The position numbers and the translations under genes were made by a program. A DNA stretch of 64,000 bases. It comes from Fusicatenibacter saccharivorans (GTDB lineage Bacteria; Bacillota; Clostridia; Lachnospirales; Lachnospiraceae). A model generated the notes under the pieces. That model ran no database searches. It was not told the origin of the DNA and saw only the letters and a program-made list of their open reading frames with translations. Positions 25,705 to 34,642 of the stretch are shown one piece after another. The stretch spans positions 1-64,000 of the forward strand of contig NZ_JAQEGR010000017.1 in the NCBI RefSeq assembly GCF_027667425.1. The letters run 5' to 3'. Positions within the stretch are counted from its first letter, which is position 1. Every line of letters starts with the position of its first letter.

Positions 25705-27507
25705 TCAGCAGCCCAGCTCTTCGGTCAGCTCGCAGATCTCATCGATGATCGATCCAATCGTCTCGATCGTATCGAGAAGCGGTGCATCCGTCGAGATATC
25801 AACGCCGGCCATTTTTGCCAGCTCTTCCGGTGTCTTCGTGCTTCCGGCGGTCAGTACCTTTTTCCAGTCATCGACAGCGGTCTGGCCTTCGATTTCGATG
25901 CGCTTGCAGACCTGTGTGGCAACGGTCAGTCCGGCGCTGTAGGTGTAGGAGTAAAGTCCCATATAGTAATGCGGCTGGCGCATCCAGGTGAGCGCTGCGT
26001 CATCGGAAATTTCCACATCATCGCCCCAGAACTTCTGCAGGGTCTCTTTCATAATGCTGCTTAACGTCTCAGCCTGTACGCTGTCGCCGGCATCGATGAG
26101 CTTGTAAACCTCGCGCTGGTAAGCAGCCTCCATCAGATGGGTGACGAAGTTATGATAATATGTGTTGCTGATCATACAGCTTAAAACCCAGCGGCGGAAC
26201 CGTTTGTCCGGGGTCGTTTTCAGCAGATAATGAGCCATAAGAAGCTCGTTCATGGTAGACGGCGCCTCGACAAAATAAGAGGAAACCTCGGTATCGAGAA
26301 TCGCCTGTGCGCCGTTGCAGAGACGGAAATGGCCGGCGTGGCCGAGTTCATGCGCCAGCGTGAAAACATCTGCCATGCGGTTATTCCAGCTTAAGAGAAT
26401 AAAGGAACCTTTTCCGTACGGGCTGGCACAGAAGCCGCCGGTGGATTTTCCCTGGTTCTGTGCAAAGTCAACCCAGCGTTTTTTGTAGGCCTCCTGAATC
26501 ATGGAAACGTAATCATCACCGAGAATGGCAAGACCTTTTTCGATGTACTGTTTTGATTCCTCGATCGTGACAGACGGATCGTACTCCGGGTCGACGGCGA
26601 TTTTCAGATCGGCGAAGGTCATGCGGTCAAGGTTGTGGACCTTTTTCAGCAGGCGGGCATATTTGCGCATATGCGGAGCCAGGCGGGTGGTGATGAGATC
26701 GATCTGGCGGTTGTACAGCTCACGGCTGACCTGCTGCGGGAACAGCAGAGAATCGATGACGGAATCGAAGCCGCGCAGCGTGGCCATGGTCTTTTCTGTC
26801 TGCAGCTGGGCATTGTAAGCAGCTGCCGTTACATTTTCGTACTGTCTGATTTTTGCAGAAAAGGCGGAGAATGCACTGCGGCGGATATCGGTGTCTTTTT
26901 CGTACTCGTAATTATCCTCAAACAGGGAGTAGCCGAGCGGATATTCTTTTCCGTTTACGGTGAAAGAATCAAATTTCATATCGGCAAGCTTTGCCATGTT
27001 GTAGATCTGGTACGGAGCCGAGAAGGTCTGGGACAGAGCGGAAATGGCACGCTCGGTTTCCGGGCTCAGGCGGTGTGCCTTGTTGCGGAGAATCTCGGCG
27101 AGATAGCAGCGGTTCGTATCTGACTGCTGCATGGCCTCGTTCAAAACATCCTCGGACTGTTCGGAAAGCTCGCTCTCGATAAAGGTGAGACGGCTGAAAA
27201 TCTCAGAGATCAGGCTGTTGATGCGGTCGTTGCGCGTCTGGTTTGCACTGTTGTAATAGTCGACAGAAACGGCGAGATCGCAGTAGTTGGCGGTCAGTGT
27301 GATCAGACGGTAGACCTCCTGGTAATCGTCGAGGCAGTGGTTGATCGTGGCTGCATCGGTGAGGTTTCCTTTGTAGGATGCTTCCATAGAAAGACTTAAT
27401 TCTTTCATTTTCTGCGCATCAGCCAGCATGGCCTCCTCGGTTGGATAAATTAAAGACAGGTCCCAGGTAAGTTCTACAGGAACGTCATCGCGTTTTGCAA
27501 GTTCCAT
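25705..27507 (-). CDS. pepF: Oligoendopeptidase F (M3B zinc peptidase)
   Basis: A 600-residue cytosolic metallopeptidase that degrades oligopeptides. The zinc motif HExxH is in 'FTLAHELGHAGHF', with the third ligand Glu in 'EAPSTMNELLM'. The N-terminal helical PepF domain is at about residues 115-190 and the M3 catalytic domain at about 205-590. No signal peptide. ATG 27507 follows AAAGGAGATTGTT on the minus strand. It is the downstream partner of a small gene, with a terminator between them. Confidence 0.93.
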   Translation of the reverse strand: MELAKRDDVPVELTWDLSLIYPTEEAMLADAQKMKELSLSMEASYKGNLTDAATINHCLDDYQEVYRLITLTANYCDLAVSVDYYNSANQTRNDRINSLISEIFSRLTFIESELSEQSEDVLNEAMQQSDTNRCYLAEILRNKAHRLSPETERAISALSQTFSAPYQIYNMAKLADMKFDSFTVNGKEYPLGYSLFEDNYEYEKDTDIRRSAFSAFSAKIRQYENVTAAAYNAQLQTEKTMATLRGFDSVIDSLLFPQQVSRELYNRQIDLITTRLAPHMRKYARLLKKVHNLDRMTFADLKIAVDPEYDPSVTIEESKQYIEKGLAILGDDYVSMIQEAYKKRWVDFAQNQGKSTGGFCASPYGKGSFILLSWNNRMADVFTLAHELGHAGHFRLCNGAQAILDTEVSSYFVEAPSTMNELLMAHYLLKTTPDKRFRRWVLSCMISNTYYHNFVTHLMEAAYQREVYKLIDAGDSVQAETLSSIMKETLQKFWGDDVEISDDAALTWMRQPHYYMGLYSYTYSAGLTVATQVCKRIEIEGQTAVDDWKKVLTAGSTKTPEELAKMAGVDISTDAPLLDTIETIGSIIDEICELTEELGC

Positions 27508-27524
27508 AACAATCTCCTTTCCAT

Positions 27525-27548
27525 AAAAAAGGGGAGGTTTCCCTCCCC
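27525..27548 (-). terminator. Terminator between the 118-residue gene and pepF
   Basis: On the minus strand GGGGAGG-GAAA-CCTCCCC is followed by TTTTTT. Confidence 0.85.
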
Positions 27549-27589
27549 AGGAATTACTTCCTTATGTTTCTATATTCTGTTTTTGGGTT

Positions 27590-27946
27590 TTATTCTGCGG
27601 TTACTTCGCTTTCTTCCTGCGGAGAAACTTCACGATCCGCAGCAGACGGTGTTTCTTCTGCGGCGCCTGCAGTTTCTTCTGTTGTTTCTTCCTCGCAAGA
27701 ATCCGCTTCATCATCGCCAGATTCCAGATCCGGTGCAGCATCCTCCGCACCTTTCGTTTTCGGAAGGGTCGTATAAGTACGTTCAGCAGGAGCAGGCTCT
27801 TCCTCTTCAAATTCGTCTTTAAAATCGTCAAAATCTGTTTCAAGATCTGCTTTTCCTTTCCGGATAAAATAGACTGCCGCACCGCAGGCTGCGCCGACAG
27901 CGGCAGAAGCCAGAGTAAGCAGAATACGTTTTGATTTCCGTGACAT
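27590..27946 (-). CDS. Small membrane-anchored acidic protein, unknown
   Basis: A 118-residue protein with a basic start (MSRKSKRI), one Ala/Gly-rich hydrophobic helix at residues 8-27, then a very acidic low-complexity tail rich in Glu, Asp, Ala and Thr. I recognise no domain. The layout suggests a cell-envelope protein with a disordered part, resembling unannotated small proteins of Lachnospiraceae. GAAAGGAGACTTGAATCGAG precedes the start. Confidence 0.65.
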   Translation of the reverse strand: MSRKSKRILLTLASAAVGAACGAAVYFIRKGKADLETDFDDFKDEFEEEEPAPAERTYTTLPKTKGAEDAAPDLESGDDEADSCEEETTEETAGAAEETPSAADREVSPQEESEVTAE

Positions 27947-28089
27947 CTCGATTCAAGTCTCCTTTCAAATGCCGTCCTTTGAAACTATTGTAATACAGTT
28001 TCAACAAAAAAGAAAGTAAAATCTTACAGAATTCGGAAAAAGTGCCAAAGAAAACAAGAAAAAGAAGGTTTCCTGACACAGAAACAGAA

Positions 28090-28911
28090 TCAGGCAAGGA
28101 TAAACTTACGAAGAATCTCCGCCACGCCGCTGTGATTGCAGTCGTTTTCCGTGATATAATCGGCACTCGCCTTTACGGCATCGGTCGCATTTTTCATGGC
28201 GGCACCGACGGCAGCGGCCTCGATCATCGAAATATCATTTTCCTGATCTCCGGCAGCCACGGTGTTGGCAAGCGGAATCTGAAGAAGCTCGCAGAGTTTT
28301 TTCACGGCATGGCCCTTGGAAACGTGTTCCGGGACATGCTCGAGGTAATGCGGGCTGGAGTAGAACATCGAAATTTTTCCTTTTGCCCACGGCTCCATGG
28401 CAGCGCGGTAAGCGTCCATTTTTGCACGGTCGTGGAGATCAATCACGATCATCTTGCATGGTTCCTCGGCGAGGTGCTCCGGCAGAAGCGGATCTTCCAC
28501 GACGGGAATGTGGATTGCCTGTGTGTAAACGCGCGTTTCCTCGCCTGCATGGCGGCAGAGAAGGGAGGTGTCGGAGTAGGTGTGGCAGTAGAGGCCTGCC
28601 TCCTGCGTTTTTTCAAAGATCACGCGTGCATATTCGAGCGGAATCGTGCGGCGGTACAGCGTTTTCTTTGCCGCGCAGTCGTAAATCAGTCCGCCGTTGA
28701 ATGCGATGGCATAGCAGCCTTCGCGGTCTAGTCCGAGCTCTTTTAAGATCGGCAGAAAGCCGGAGAGCGGGCGGCCGGTGTTGAACACAATTTTGTGGCC
28801 GGCAGCAAGTGCCTCTGAAATGGCATCCATGTTTTCTTTTGTCACCTGCTTTTCGGAATTCAGCAGGGTATCATCCATATCGGTAAAAAATATTTTCACA
28901 GTCTGATTCAT
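28090..28911 (-). CDS. Cof-type HAD phosphatase
   Basis: A 273-residue HAD-superfamily, Cof/type IIB protein. Motif I is 'FFTDMDDTLLNSEK', motif II is 'VFNTGRPLSG', and the C-terminal 'AGDQENDISMIEAAAVGAAM' is the Cof motif with the metal-binding Asp. Enzymes of this class dephosphorylate sugar phosphates, PLP or FMN. No substrate can be assigned. It is divergent from another HAD gene at 29086. Confidence 0.87.
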   Translation of the reverse strand: MNQTVKIFFTDMDDTLLNSEKQVTKENMDAISEALAAGHKIVFNTGRPLSGFLPILKELGLDREGCYAIAFNGGLIYDCAAKKTLYRRTIPLEYARVIFEKTQEAGLYCHTYSDTSLLCRHAGEETRVYTQAIHIPVVEDPLLPEHLAEEPCKMIVIDLHDRAKMDAYRAAMEPWAKGKISMFYSSPHYLEHVPEHVSKGHAVKKLCELLQIPLANTVAAGDQENDISMIEAAAVGAAMKNATDAVKASADYITENDCNHSGVAEILRKFILA

Positions 28912-29085
28912 ATTCTCTTTTTTTCCTTTCCAAGAATCTGAAAAACAGTTTCATTTTAGCATAAAGTGCCGGAAAAGAAAATATGGTTGCGCAGGGAAAA
29001 AATACAGGATATAATGATTGCGGACAAGAAGAGAGAGAAGAAAGAAAATCGAAGAACAAAAGAGACAAAGAAGGGAAGTCAGAAT

Positions 29086-29754
29086 ATGATAAAAGCTTGT
29101 ATCTTTGACCTGGACGGTACCATCGCAGACACTGTAGAGTCGATTGCGCACGCAGTCAACCGCGTTCTGGAACATTTTGGACTTGTGCCGCGCCCGGTAG
29201 AAGCCTTCAACTTTTACGCCGGAGACGGTTTCGATCTGGCAGTGGAGCGCGCTTTAAAAGACGCCGGAGATGCAGAGCTCAACTATCTGCAGGAGGGCAT
29301 CCGCCTTGGCCGCGCGTGGTTCAACGAGGACCCGCTGTATCACGTAAAACCGTATCCTAATATGCGGGAAACCCTGACCGCGCTGCGGGAAGAAGTTCCG
29401 ATTGCCGTATGTTCCAACAAGCCGCACGAGGCGGCCATCCACGTCGTGGAGAGCGTGTACGGACCGGGCTTTTTCAACCGGATTCAGGGGCAGACCGCAG
29501 AAATCCCGAGAAAGCCGTCTCCGATCGGTGCGCTCGCGATTGCAGACGCACTCGGCGCCAGACCGGAAGAGTGCCTGTACTTTGGCGATACCAATACGGA
29601 TATGCAGACCGGAAACGCCGCAGGCATGTTTACCGTTGGTGTGACGTGGGGATTCCGCCCGCGCCAGGAGCTGATCGACAACCATGCGATGGAGCTGCTC
29701 GACCGGCCGGAGGAAATCTTAACGCTTTTTCACAGAAAGAATCAGGAAAAATAA
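29086..29754 (+). CDS. HAD hydrolase, phosphoglycolate phosphatase-like
   Basis: A 222-residue HAD phosphatase with motif I 'ACIFDLDGTIADTVES', motif II 'AVCSNKP', Lys in 'RKPSP' and 'LYFGDTNTDMQTGNAAG' as motif IV. The helical cap matches the Gph group. ATG 29086 has GAAGGGAAG about 7 nt upstream; the frame open from 28966 has none. It is followed within 23 nt by a small conserved gene and then the FAD dehydrogenase, probably one operon. Confidence 0.86.
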   Translation: MIKACIFDLDGTIADTVESIAHAVNRVLEHFGLVPRPVEAFNFYAGDGFDLAVERALKDAGDAELNYLQEGIRLGRAWFNEDPLYHVKPYPNMRETLTALREEVPIAVCSNKPHEAAIHVVESVYGPGFFNRIQGQTAEIPRKPSPIGALAIADALGARPEECLYFGDTNTDMQTGNAAGMFTVGVTWGFRPRQELIDNHAMELLDRPEEILTLFHRKNQEK

Positions 29755-29777
29755 AACGAACAGAGGAGAAAACCAGA

Positions 29778-30041
29778 ATGGGAGAATATACTGAAGAATG
29801 CATCAACACATTTTTAATGAATCAGGGCCAGTTATTCGACGAGCCGGTGGCTGAAAATTACGATGAGGCAGAGGCCTTTCTGGAGGACTGCCTTGCAGTC
29901 GTTGCCGACAATCTGGACGACGTGCGCGCCTACATGGAAGAAGAGGGCATGGACGTGGAAGAAATGTCGGATGCAGAATTAGAAGAGCAGAGCGAAGTCT
30001 TTGCCCTGCCGGACGGCCAGTATCTGATCGTGATGGGATAA
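29778..30041 (+). CDS. Small acidic conserved protein, unknown
   Basis: An 87-residue very acidic protein starting at ATG 29778 after GAGGAGAAAACC. It has no hydrophobic segment; two helical acidic parts ('EAEAFLEDCLAVVADN', 'DVEEMSDAELEEQSEVF') end in 'ALPDGQYLIV'. I recall similar small proteins beside FAD dehydrogenases in Lachnospiraceae but know no function. It sits between the HAD phosphatase and the dehydrogenase with short gaps (23 and 24 nt), so it is likely co-expressed. Confidence 0.7.
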   Translation: MGEYTEECINTFLMNQGQLFDEPVAENYDEAEAFLEDCLAVVADNLDDVRAYMEEEGMDVEEMSDAELEEQSEVFALPDGQYLIVMG

Positions 30042-30065
30042 AAAACGAGAGGAAATTAAAAAAGA

Positions 30066-31460
30066 ATGAAATATGATGTCATTATTATCGGCGCAGGCCC
30101 GTCAGGTATTTTCTGTGCCTATGAACTGCTGAAAGAAAAACCGGATCTGAAGGTGCTGATGATCGAAAAAGGACGTTCGATCGAGAGCCGTCAGTGTCCA
30201 AAGAGAAAAACGAAAAAATGCGTGAACTGCAAACCGTGCTCGATTACAACGGGATTTGCCGGAGCAGGCGCATTCTCCGACGGAAAGCTTTCTCTTTCCC
30301 CGGATGTCGGTGGAAATCTGCCGGAGATTTTAGGATATGAAAAGACGGTTGAGCTGATCCATGAGTCCGACCAGATCTATCTGGATTTCGGCGCAGACAA
30401 GAATGTTTACGGTGTCGATAAAGAAAAAGAGATCCGTGAGATCCGCCGCAGAGCGATCAACGCCAACCTGAAGCTGATCGAATGTCCAATCCGCCATCTC
30501 GGAACTGAGGAGGGCTACAAGATTTACAGCCGCCTCGAGGATCACTTAAAAGAGATCGGCGTGGAAATGAAATTCAACACGATGGTCAATGATATTACGA
30601 TCGAGGACGGCCGTGCGACAGCTGTAACACTTGAGGACGGAACGGTTTACGAGGCAGATGAGATTGTCTCCGCAGTAGGCCGCGAGGGAGCCGACTGGTT
30701 CTCACATATCTGCAACGGCCACGGCATCGAGACCGAGGTCGGAACCGTCGATATCGGTGTCCGCGTGGAAGTCCGCGACGAGGTCATGGAGTTCCTGAAC
30801 AAGAACCTGTACGAGGCAAAACTCGTTTACTATACCCCGACTTTTGACGACAAAGTGCGTACCTTCTGTACGAACCCGTCCGGTGAGGTGGCAACTGAGT
30901 ATTATGAAAACGGTCTGGCAGTTGTAAACGGTCACGCCTACAAATCCCAGGAGTTCAAGACAAACAACACGAACTTTGCCCTCCTGGTATCCAAGAACTT
31001 TACGAAACCATTTAAAACCCCGATCGAGTACGGCAAACAGATCGCACAGCTTTCCAACATGCTCTGCGACGGCAAGATCCTCGTTCAGACGTACGGCGAT
31101 TTCAAACGCGGAAGAAGAACGACAGAAGAGCGTCTCTGCCGCAATAACCTGATCCCGACCTTAAAAGATGCCGTTCCGGGCGACCTTTCCCTGGTATTCC
31201 CGCACCGTATCATGGTCGACATTGCCGAGATGATCGAAGCCCTCGACAAAGTAACACCGGGTATCGCCAGCGATGAGACACTGCTGTACGGCGTAGAAGT
31301 CAAATTCTATTCCAACAAAGTTGTCGTAGACAAAGACTTCTGCACCAGCGTCAAAGGTCTCCGCGCCATCGGCGACGGCGCATCCGTAACCCGCGGCCTC
31401 CAGCAGGCAAGCGCAAACGGACTGTCGGTTGCGAGAAGCATTCTGAAAAGCATGAAATAA
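30066..31460 (+). CDS. FAD-dependent dehydrogenase (COG2509-like)
   Basis: A 464-residue flavoprotein. The N-terminal Rossmann motif is 'DVIIIGAGPSGIFCAYELL'. A Cys-rich stretch follows, 'CPKRKTKKCVNCKPCSITTG', with four Cys. The C-terminal FAD motif 'GLRAIGDGASVTRGLQQASA' closes the fold. This matches uncharacterised FAD dehydrogenases related to geranylgeranyl reductase or HI0933-like proteins. The substrate is unknown. The Cys cluster could hold a metal. A terminator follows. Confidence 0.82.
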   Translation: MKYDVIIIGAGPSGIFCAYELLKEKPDLKVLMIEKGRSIESRQCPKRKTKKCVNCKPCSITTGFAGAGAFSDGKLSLSPDVGGNLPEILGYEKTVELIHESDQIYLDFGADKNVYGVDKEKEIREIRRRAINANLKLIECPIRHLGTEEGYKIYSRLEDHLKEIGVEMKFNTMVNDITIEDGRATAVTLEDGTVYEADEIVSAVGREGADWFSHICNGHGIETEVGTVDIGVRVEVRDEVMEFLNKNLYEAKLVYYTPTFDDKVRTFCTNPSGEVATEYYENGLAVVNGHAYKSQEFKTNNTNFALLVSKNFTKPFKTPIEYGKQIAQLSNMLCDGKILVQTYGDFKRGRRTTEERLCRNNLIPTLKDAVPGDLSLVFPHRIMVDIAEMIEALDKVTPGIASDETLLYGVEVKFYSNKVVVDKDFCTSVKGLRAIGDGASVTRGLQQASANGLSVARSILKSMK

Positions 31461-31469
31461 GAGAGAACG

Positions 31470-31515
31470 AAAAAAGATCCTTCGTCTGTGAAATGAGACG
31501 GAGGATCTTTTTTTG
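31470..31515 (+). terminator. Terminator after the FAD dehydrogenase gene
   Basis: AAAAGATCCTTCGTCT pairs with AGACGGAGGATCTTTT, then more T. Confidence 0.85.
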
Positions 31516-31539
31516 TGCCGGAAAGAGGGGTGTTTCAGA

Positions 31540-32361
31540 TTATATGCCGTACAGCTTCCGGAACTGCTTCGGCGTTGTCCCGGTCTGCTGGCGGAAAACC
31601 GAGATAAAGTAGCTGACATCGCGGTAGCCGCAGAGGGCGGCGATGCCGTCGAGCGTAGTGTAGGGACGGCTGATGAGAAGCTCCTTGGCGCGGCTGATGC
31701 GCAGAACGCTGATGTACGAGCGGACAGAGCTGCCGACAAAACGCTGGAACAGGCGTGTCAGATACTGCGGCGTGATATGGAGCTGTTCCGCGAGATCATC
31801 CACATTGAGCGGGTCGGAAAGATGACTTTCGATTTCCTGCATTGCCGGGCGGACATACTGGAGATACAGCGGATGCTCCGTCCGGGAAAGGCCGGTGCGG
31901 AGCTGGGAAAGGCGTGTCAGGAACTCAAAGCATCCGACGGAGAGCGCAGCATCGTCGATGTCATTTTTCAGAAAATGTGAGTCGATTATGCGGTCAATCC
32001 ATTCCTGAAACCACGCGCCCTCTGAGGCCGGAACGAAAAGATACGGCGAGACGGCACAGATTTTATAGAGATCATCGGAGAGCTTTCCGTCAAAGGTCAG
32101 AAAGGATGTAAACCACATCCCGCTGCCGTCGTTTTCGCGGTATTCATGCGGCACATGCGGAGCAATCAGAACACCGTCACCTGGTTTCAGCAAAAGTTTC
32201 TGGCCTTCGAGGGTCAGCAGCCCTTCGCCGCGTTCCGTCTGGATCCAGTGATATAAGGGGAATCCGTTCGGGCGCACAACGGGCTCCTGCAGCCAGCGGT
32301 TGCCGATGCTGTCAGCGGAGAGGGAAAAATCGGAGGCGGATGGTTTAAAGAAAATAGGCAT
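31540..32361 (-). CDS. AraC family transcriptional regulator
   Basis: A 273-residue regulator. The N-terminal half is a cupin sugar-sensing domain ('YHWIQTERGEGLLTL', 'LKPGDGVLIAPHVPHEY'). The C-terminal double helix-turn-helix (about 175-270) ends in 'GYRDVSYFISVFRQQTGTTP', the AraC signature. It is divergent from the beta-galactosidase gene with a 161-nt gap, so it very likely controls it. ATG 32361 is chosen; the longer frame to 32427 lacks a ribosome binding site. Confidence 0.88.
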   Translation of the reverse strand: MPIFFKPSASDFSLSADSIGNRWLQEPVVRPNGFPLYHWIQTERGEGLLTLEGQKLLLKPGDGVLIAPHVPHEYRENDGSGMWFTSFLTFDGKLSDDLYKICAVSPYLFVPASEGAWFQEWIDRIIDSHFLKNDIDDAALSVGCFEFLTRLSQLRTGLSRTEHPLYLQYVRPAMQEIESHLSDPLNVDDLAEQLHITPQYLTRLFQRFVGSSVRSYISVLRISRAKELLISRPYTTLDGIAALCGYRDVSYFISVFRQQTGTTPKQFRKLYGI

Positions 32362-32448
32362 AACAGTCAGTTCCTTTCTGAAAGAAAAGTCTAAAATAAG
32401 ATTCCAGAATGAGTTTCGAAAATTCATACTTTTTAGACAAGCATATCA

Positions 32449-32477
32449 TATTTTTCTCACAAAGACCAGTATATAAT
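32449..32477 (+). promoter_or_regulatory. Likely beta-galactosidase promoter
   Basis: TATAAT at 32472-32477 without a recognisable -35, which fits a promoter dependent on the divergent AraC activator. Confidence 0.45.
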
Positions 32478-32522
32478 AGAGCCATCAAAACGAGATATCC
32501 AAACACAGGAGGAATCAAAAAA

Positions 32523-34538
32523 ATGCAGCCAAAATTCAAAAAAATGTTATACGGAGGAGACTACAACCCAAACCAGTGGCCAAAAGAGATCTGGGATGAG
32601 GATATGAAACTTTTCCATCAGGCCGGCATCAACAGCACCACGATCAACGTATTTTCCTGGGCAAAAATCCAGCCGTCCGAGAATGAGTACGACTTTACAG
32701 AGCTCGACGAGATCGTAGACACCCTGACAAAAGAGGACGTCCAGATCGTCATGGCAACATCCACCGGCGCACTCCCGGCATGGATGGTACACCGTTATCC
32801 GGAAGTGGCAAGAACCGATTTCGAAGGACGCCATCACAAATTCGGTCATCGCCACAATGCCTGCCCGAACAGCCCGGTTTTCCAGAAATATGCAAAACGC
32901 CTGGCAGAAAAACTGGCAGAGCGTTACGGCGACAACAAAAACATCGTCTGCTGGCACATCAGCAATGAGTACGGCGGCGAGTGCTACTGCGAGAACTGTG
33001 CAAAAGCGTTCCGCGTATGGCTGAAAGACAAATACAAAACACTCGATGAAGTCAACAAGGCATGGAACATGGAGTTCTGGGGCCACACCATCTACGACTG
33101 GGACGAGATTGTACCGCCGAACGATCTGGGAGACGGAATGCCATGGGGAAGCGGCACTGCATTTGCAGGAATGTCCCTCGACTACATGCGTTTCAACTCC
33201 GACGGCATGCTGAACAACTACAAAATGGAGCGTGACGCGATTCGCAAATACGACAAAGAAACACCGATCACCACAAACCTGATGGGAACGTACAAAGGTC
33301 TCGACTACTTCAAGTGGGCAAAAGAAATGGATATCGTATCCTGGGACAACTACCCGAGCTACAATACACCATGGAGCCACGTAGCTATGACCCACGACCT
33401 GATGCGCGGCCTCAAAGACGCACCGTTCATGCTGATGGAGCAGACTCCGAGCCAGCAGAACTGGCAGCCGTACAACTCCTTAAAGAAACCGGGCCAGATG
33501 CGCGCACAGAGCTATCAGACCGTTGCACACGGCGCAGACACGATTCAGTTCTTCCAGCTGAGAAGAAGCGTCGGCGGATGCGAGAAATTCCATGGTGCTG
33601 TTATCGCACACGCAGGAACCGCAGATACCCGTGTCTTCCGTGAGGTAACCCAGCTCGGAAAAGAACTGGAGAAAATCGGAAGCCGTGTGATGGGCTCCGA
33701 GAACCACGCAAAAGTCGGCATCATCTTCGACTGGGAAAACTACTGGGCACTGGAGTACACCAGCGGACCGAACCGCGATTTACGTTACGTAGACCAGATC
33801 GAGCAGATGTACAATTACTTCTATAACAAGAACATCGCTGTCGATATGATCCCGATCGACGCGGACTTCTCCAAATATGACCTCGTTGCAGCACCGGTTC
33901 TCTACATGGTAAAAGACGGTGTGGCAGAGAGCCTGGAGGCTTATGTACAGGCAGGCGGAACCCTCATCACCACCTACATGAGCGGTATCGTCGGACAGTC
34001 GGACAACGTTCATCTCGGCGGATACCCGGGACCGCTCAGAAAAATGGCAGGCGTATGGGTAGAAGAGATCGACGCTCTTGCACCGGAGCAGAGAAACAAG
34101 ATCCGTTTCGCAGACGGAACCGAGGAAGAGTGCCGTCTCGTATGTGACCTGATGCACCTCGAAGGAGCTGAAGAAATCGCACAGTATGAGAGCGATTTCT
34201 ATGCAGGCATGACTGCTGTTGCAAAAAATCAGTTCGGAAAAGGAACCGTATATTATGTCGGAACCGACCTTTCTGAGAGCGGCCTTGCAAAAGTTCTTGC
34301 TATGGCAGCAGACAGCGCAGCCATCCAGCCGGTGATTGGAGAAGCAACAGCACTCGAGATCACAAAACGCCAGGCAGACGGCGAGGATCTGTACTTTATC
34401 ATCAACTTCAAAGATGAGGAGATTCCGCTTCCGGCAGTCTTCGACGGAAAAGAAGATATCCTGACCGGCGAGAAAGTACAGGGCGGTGAGATGCTGAAGA
34501 AATACGATCTGCGGATTGTCAGCGTTCCGAGAGCATAA
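32523..34538 (+). CDS. GH42 beta-galactosidase
   Basis: A 671-residue glycoside hydrolase family 42 enzyme. 'LYGGDYNPNQWPKEIW' is the family N-terminus. The acid/base Glu is in 'WHISNEYGGECYCENC', which also holds the zinc-site Cys residues, and the nucleophile Glu is in 'FMLMEQTPSQQNWQ'. The trimerisation and C-terminal beta domains complete the length. No signal peptide, so it acts on imported galactosides. ATG 32523 has AGGAGGAATC upstream. Its neighbours are an AraC regulator and a NahK-like kinase, suggesting host-glycan or galacto-oligosaccharide use. Confidence 0.93.
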   Translation: MQPKFKKMLYGGDYNPNQWPKEIWDEDMKLFHQAGINSTTINVFSWAKIQPSENEYDFTELDEIVDTLTKEDVQIVMATSTGALPAWMVHRYPEVARTDFEGRHHKFGHRHNACPNSPVFQKYAKRLAEKLAERYGDNKNIVCWHISNEYGGECYCENCAKAFRVWLKDKYKTLDEVNKAWNMEFWGHTIYDWDEIVPPNDLGDGMPWGSGTAFAGMSLDYMRFNSDGMLNNYKMERDAIRKYDKETPITTNLMGTYKGLDYFKWAKEMDIVSWDNYPSYNTPWSHVAMTHDLMRGLKDAPFMLMEQTPSQQNWQPYNSLKKPGQMRAQSYQTVAHGADTIQFFQLRRSVGGCEKFHGAVIAHAGTADTRVFREVTQLGKELEKIGSRVMGSENHAKVGIIFDWENYWALEYTSGPNRDLRYVDQIEQMYNYFYNKNIAVDMIPIDADFSKYDLVAAPVLYMVKDGVAESLEAYVQAGGTLITTYMSGIVGQSDNVHLGGYPGPLRKMAGVWVEEIDALAPEQRNKIRFADGTEEECRLVCDLMHLEGAEEIAQYESDFYAGMTAVAKNQFGKGTVYYVGTDLSESGLAKVLAMAADSAAIQPVIGEATALEITKRQADGEDLYFIINFKDEEIPLPAVFDGKEDILTGEKVQGGEMLKKYDLRIVSVPRA

Positions 34539-34570
34539 TATAAAACATATTGTATAGTAGAAAGATAACA

Positions 34571-34618
34571 AAAAAGACACAGCAGGAGGCAGAAAGATAC
34601 TTCCAGCTGTGTCTTTTT
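34571..34618. terminator. Terminator after the beta-galactosidase gene
   Basis: AAAAAGACACAGC pairs with GCTGTGTCTTTTT between convergent genes. Confidence 0.85.
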
Positions 34619-34642
34619 GATGCTGTGAATTTATGCGGGTGC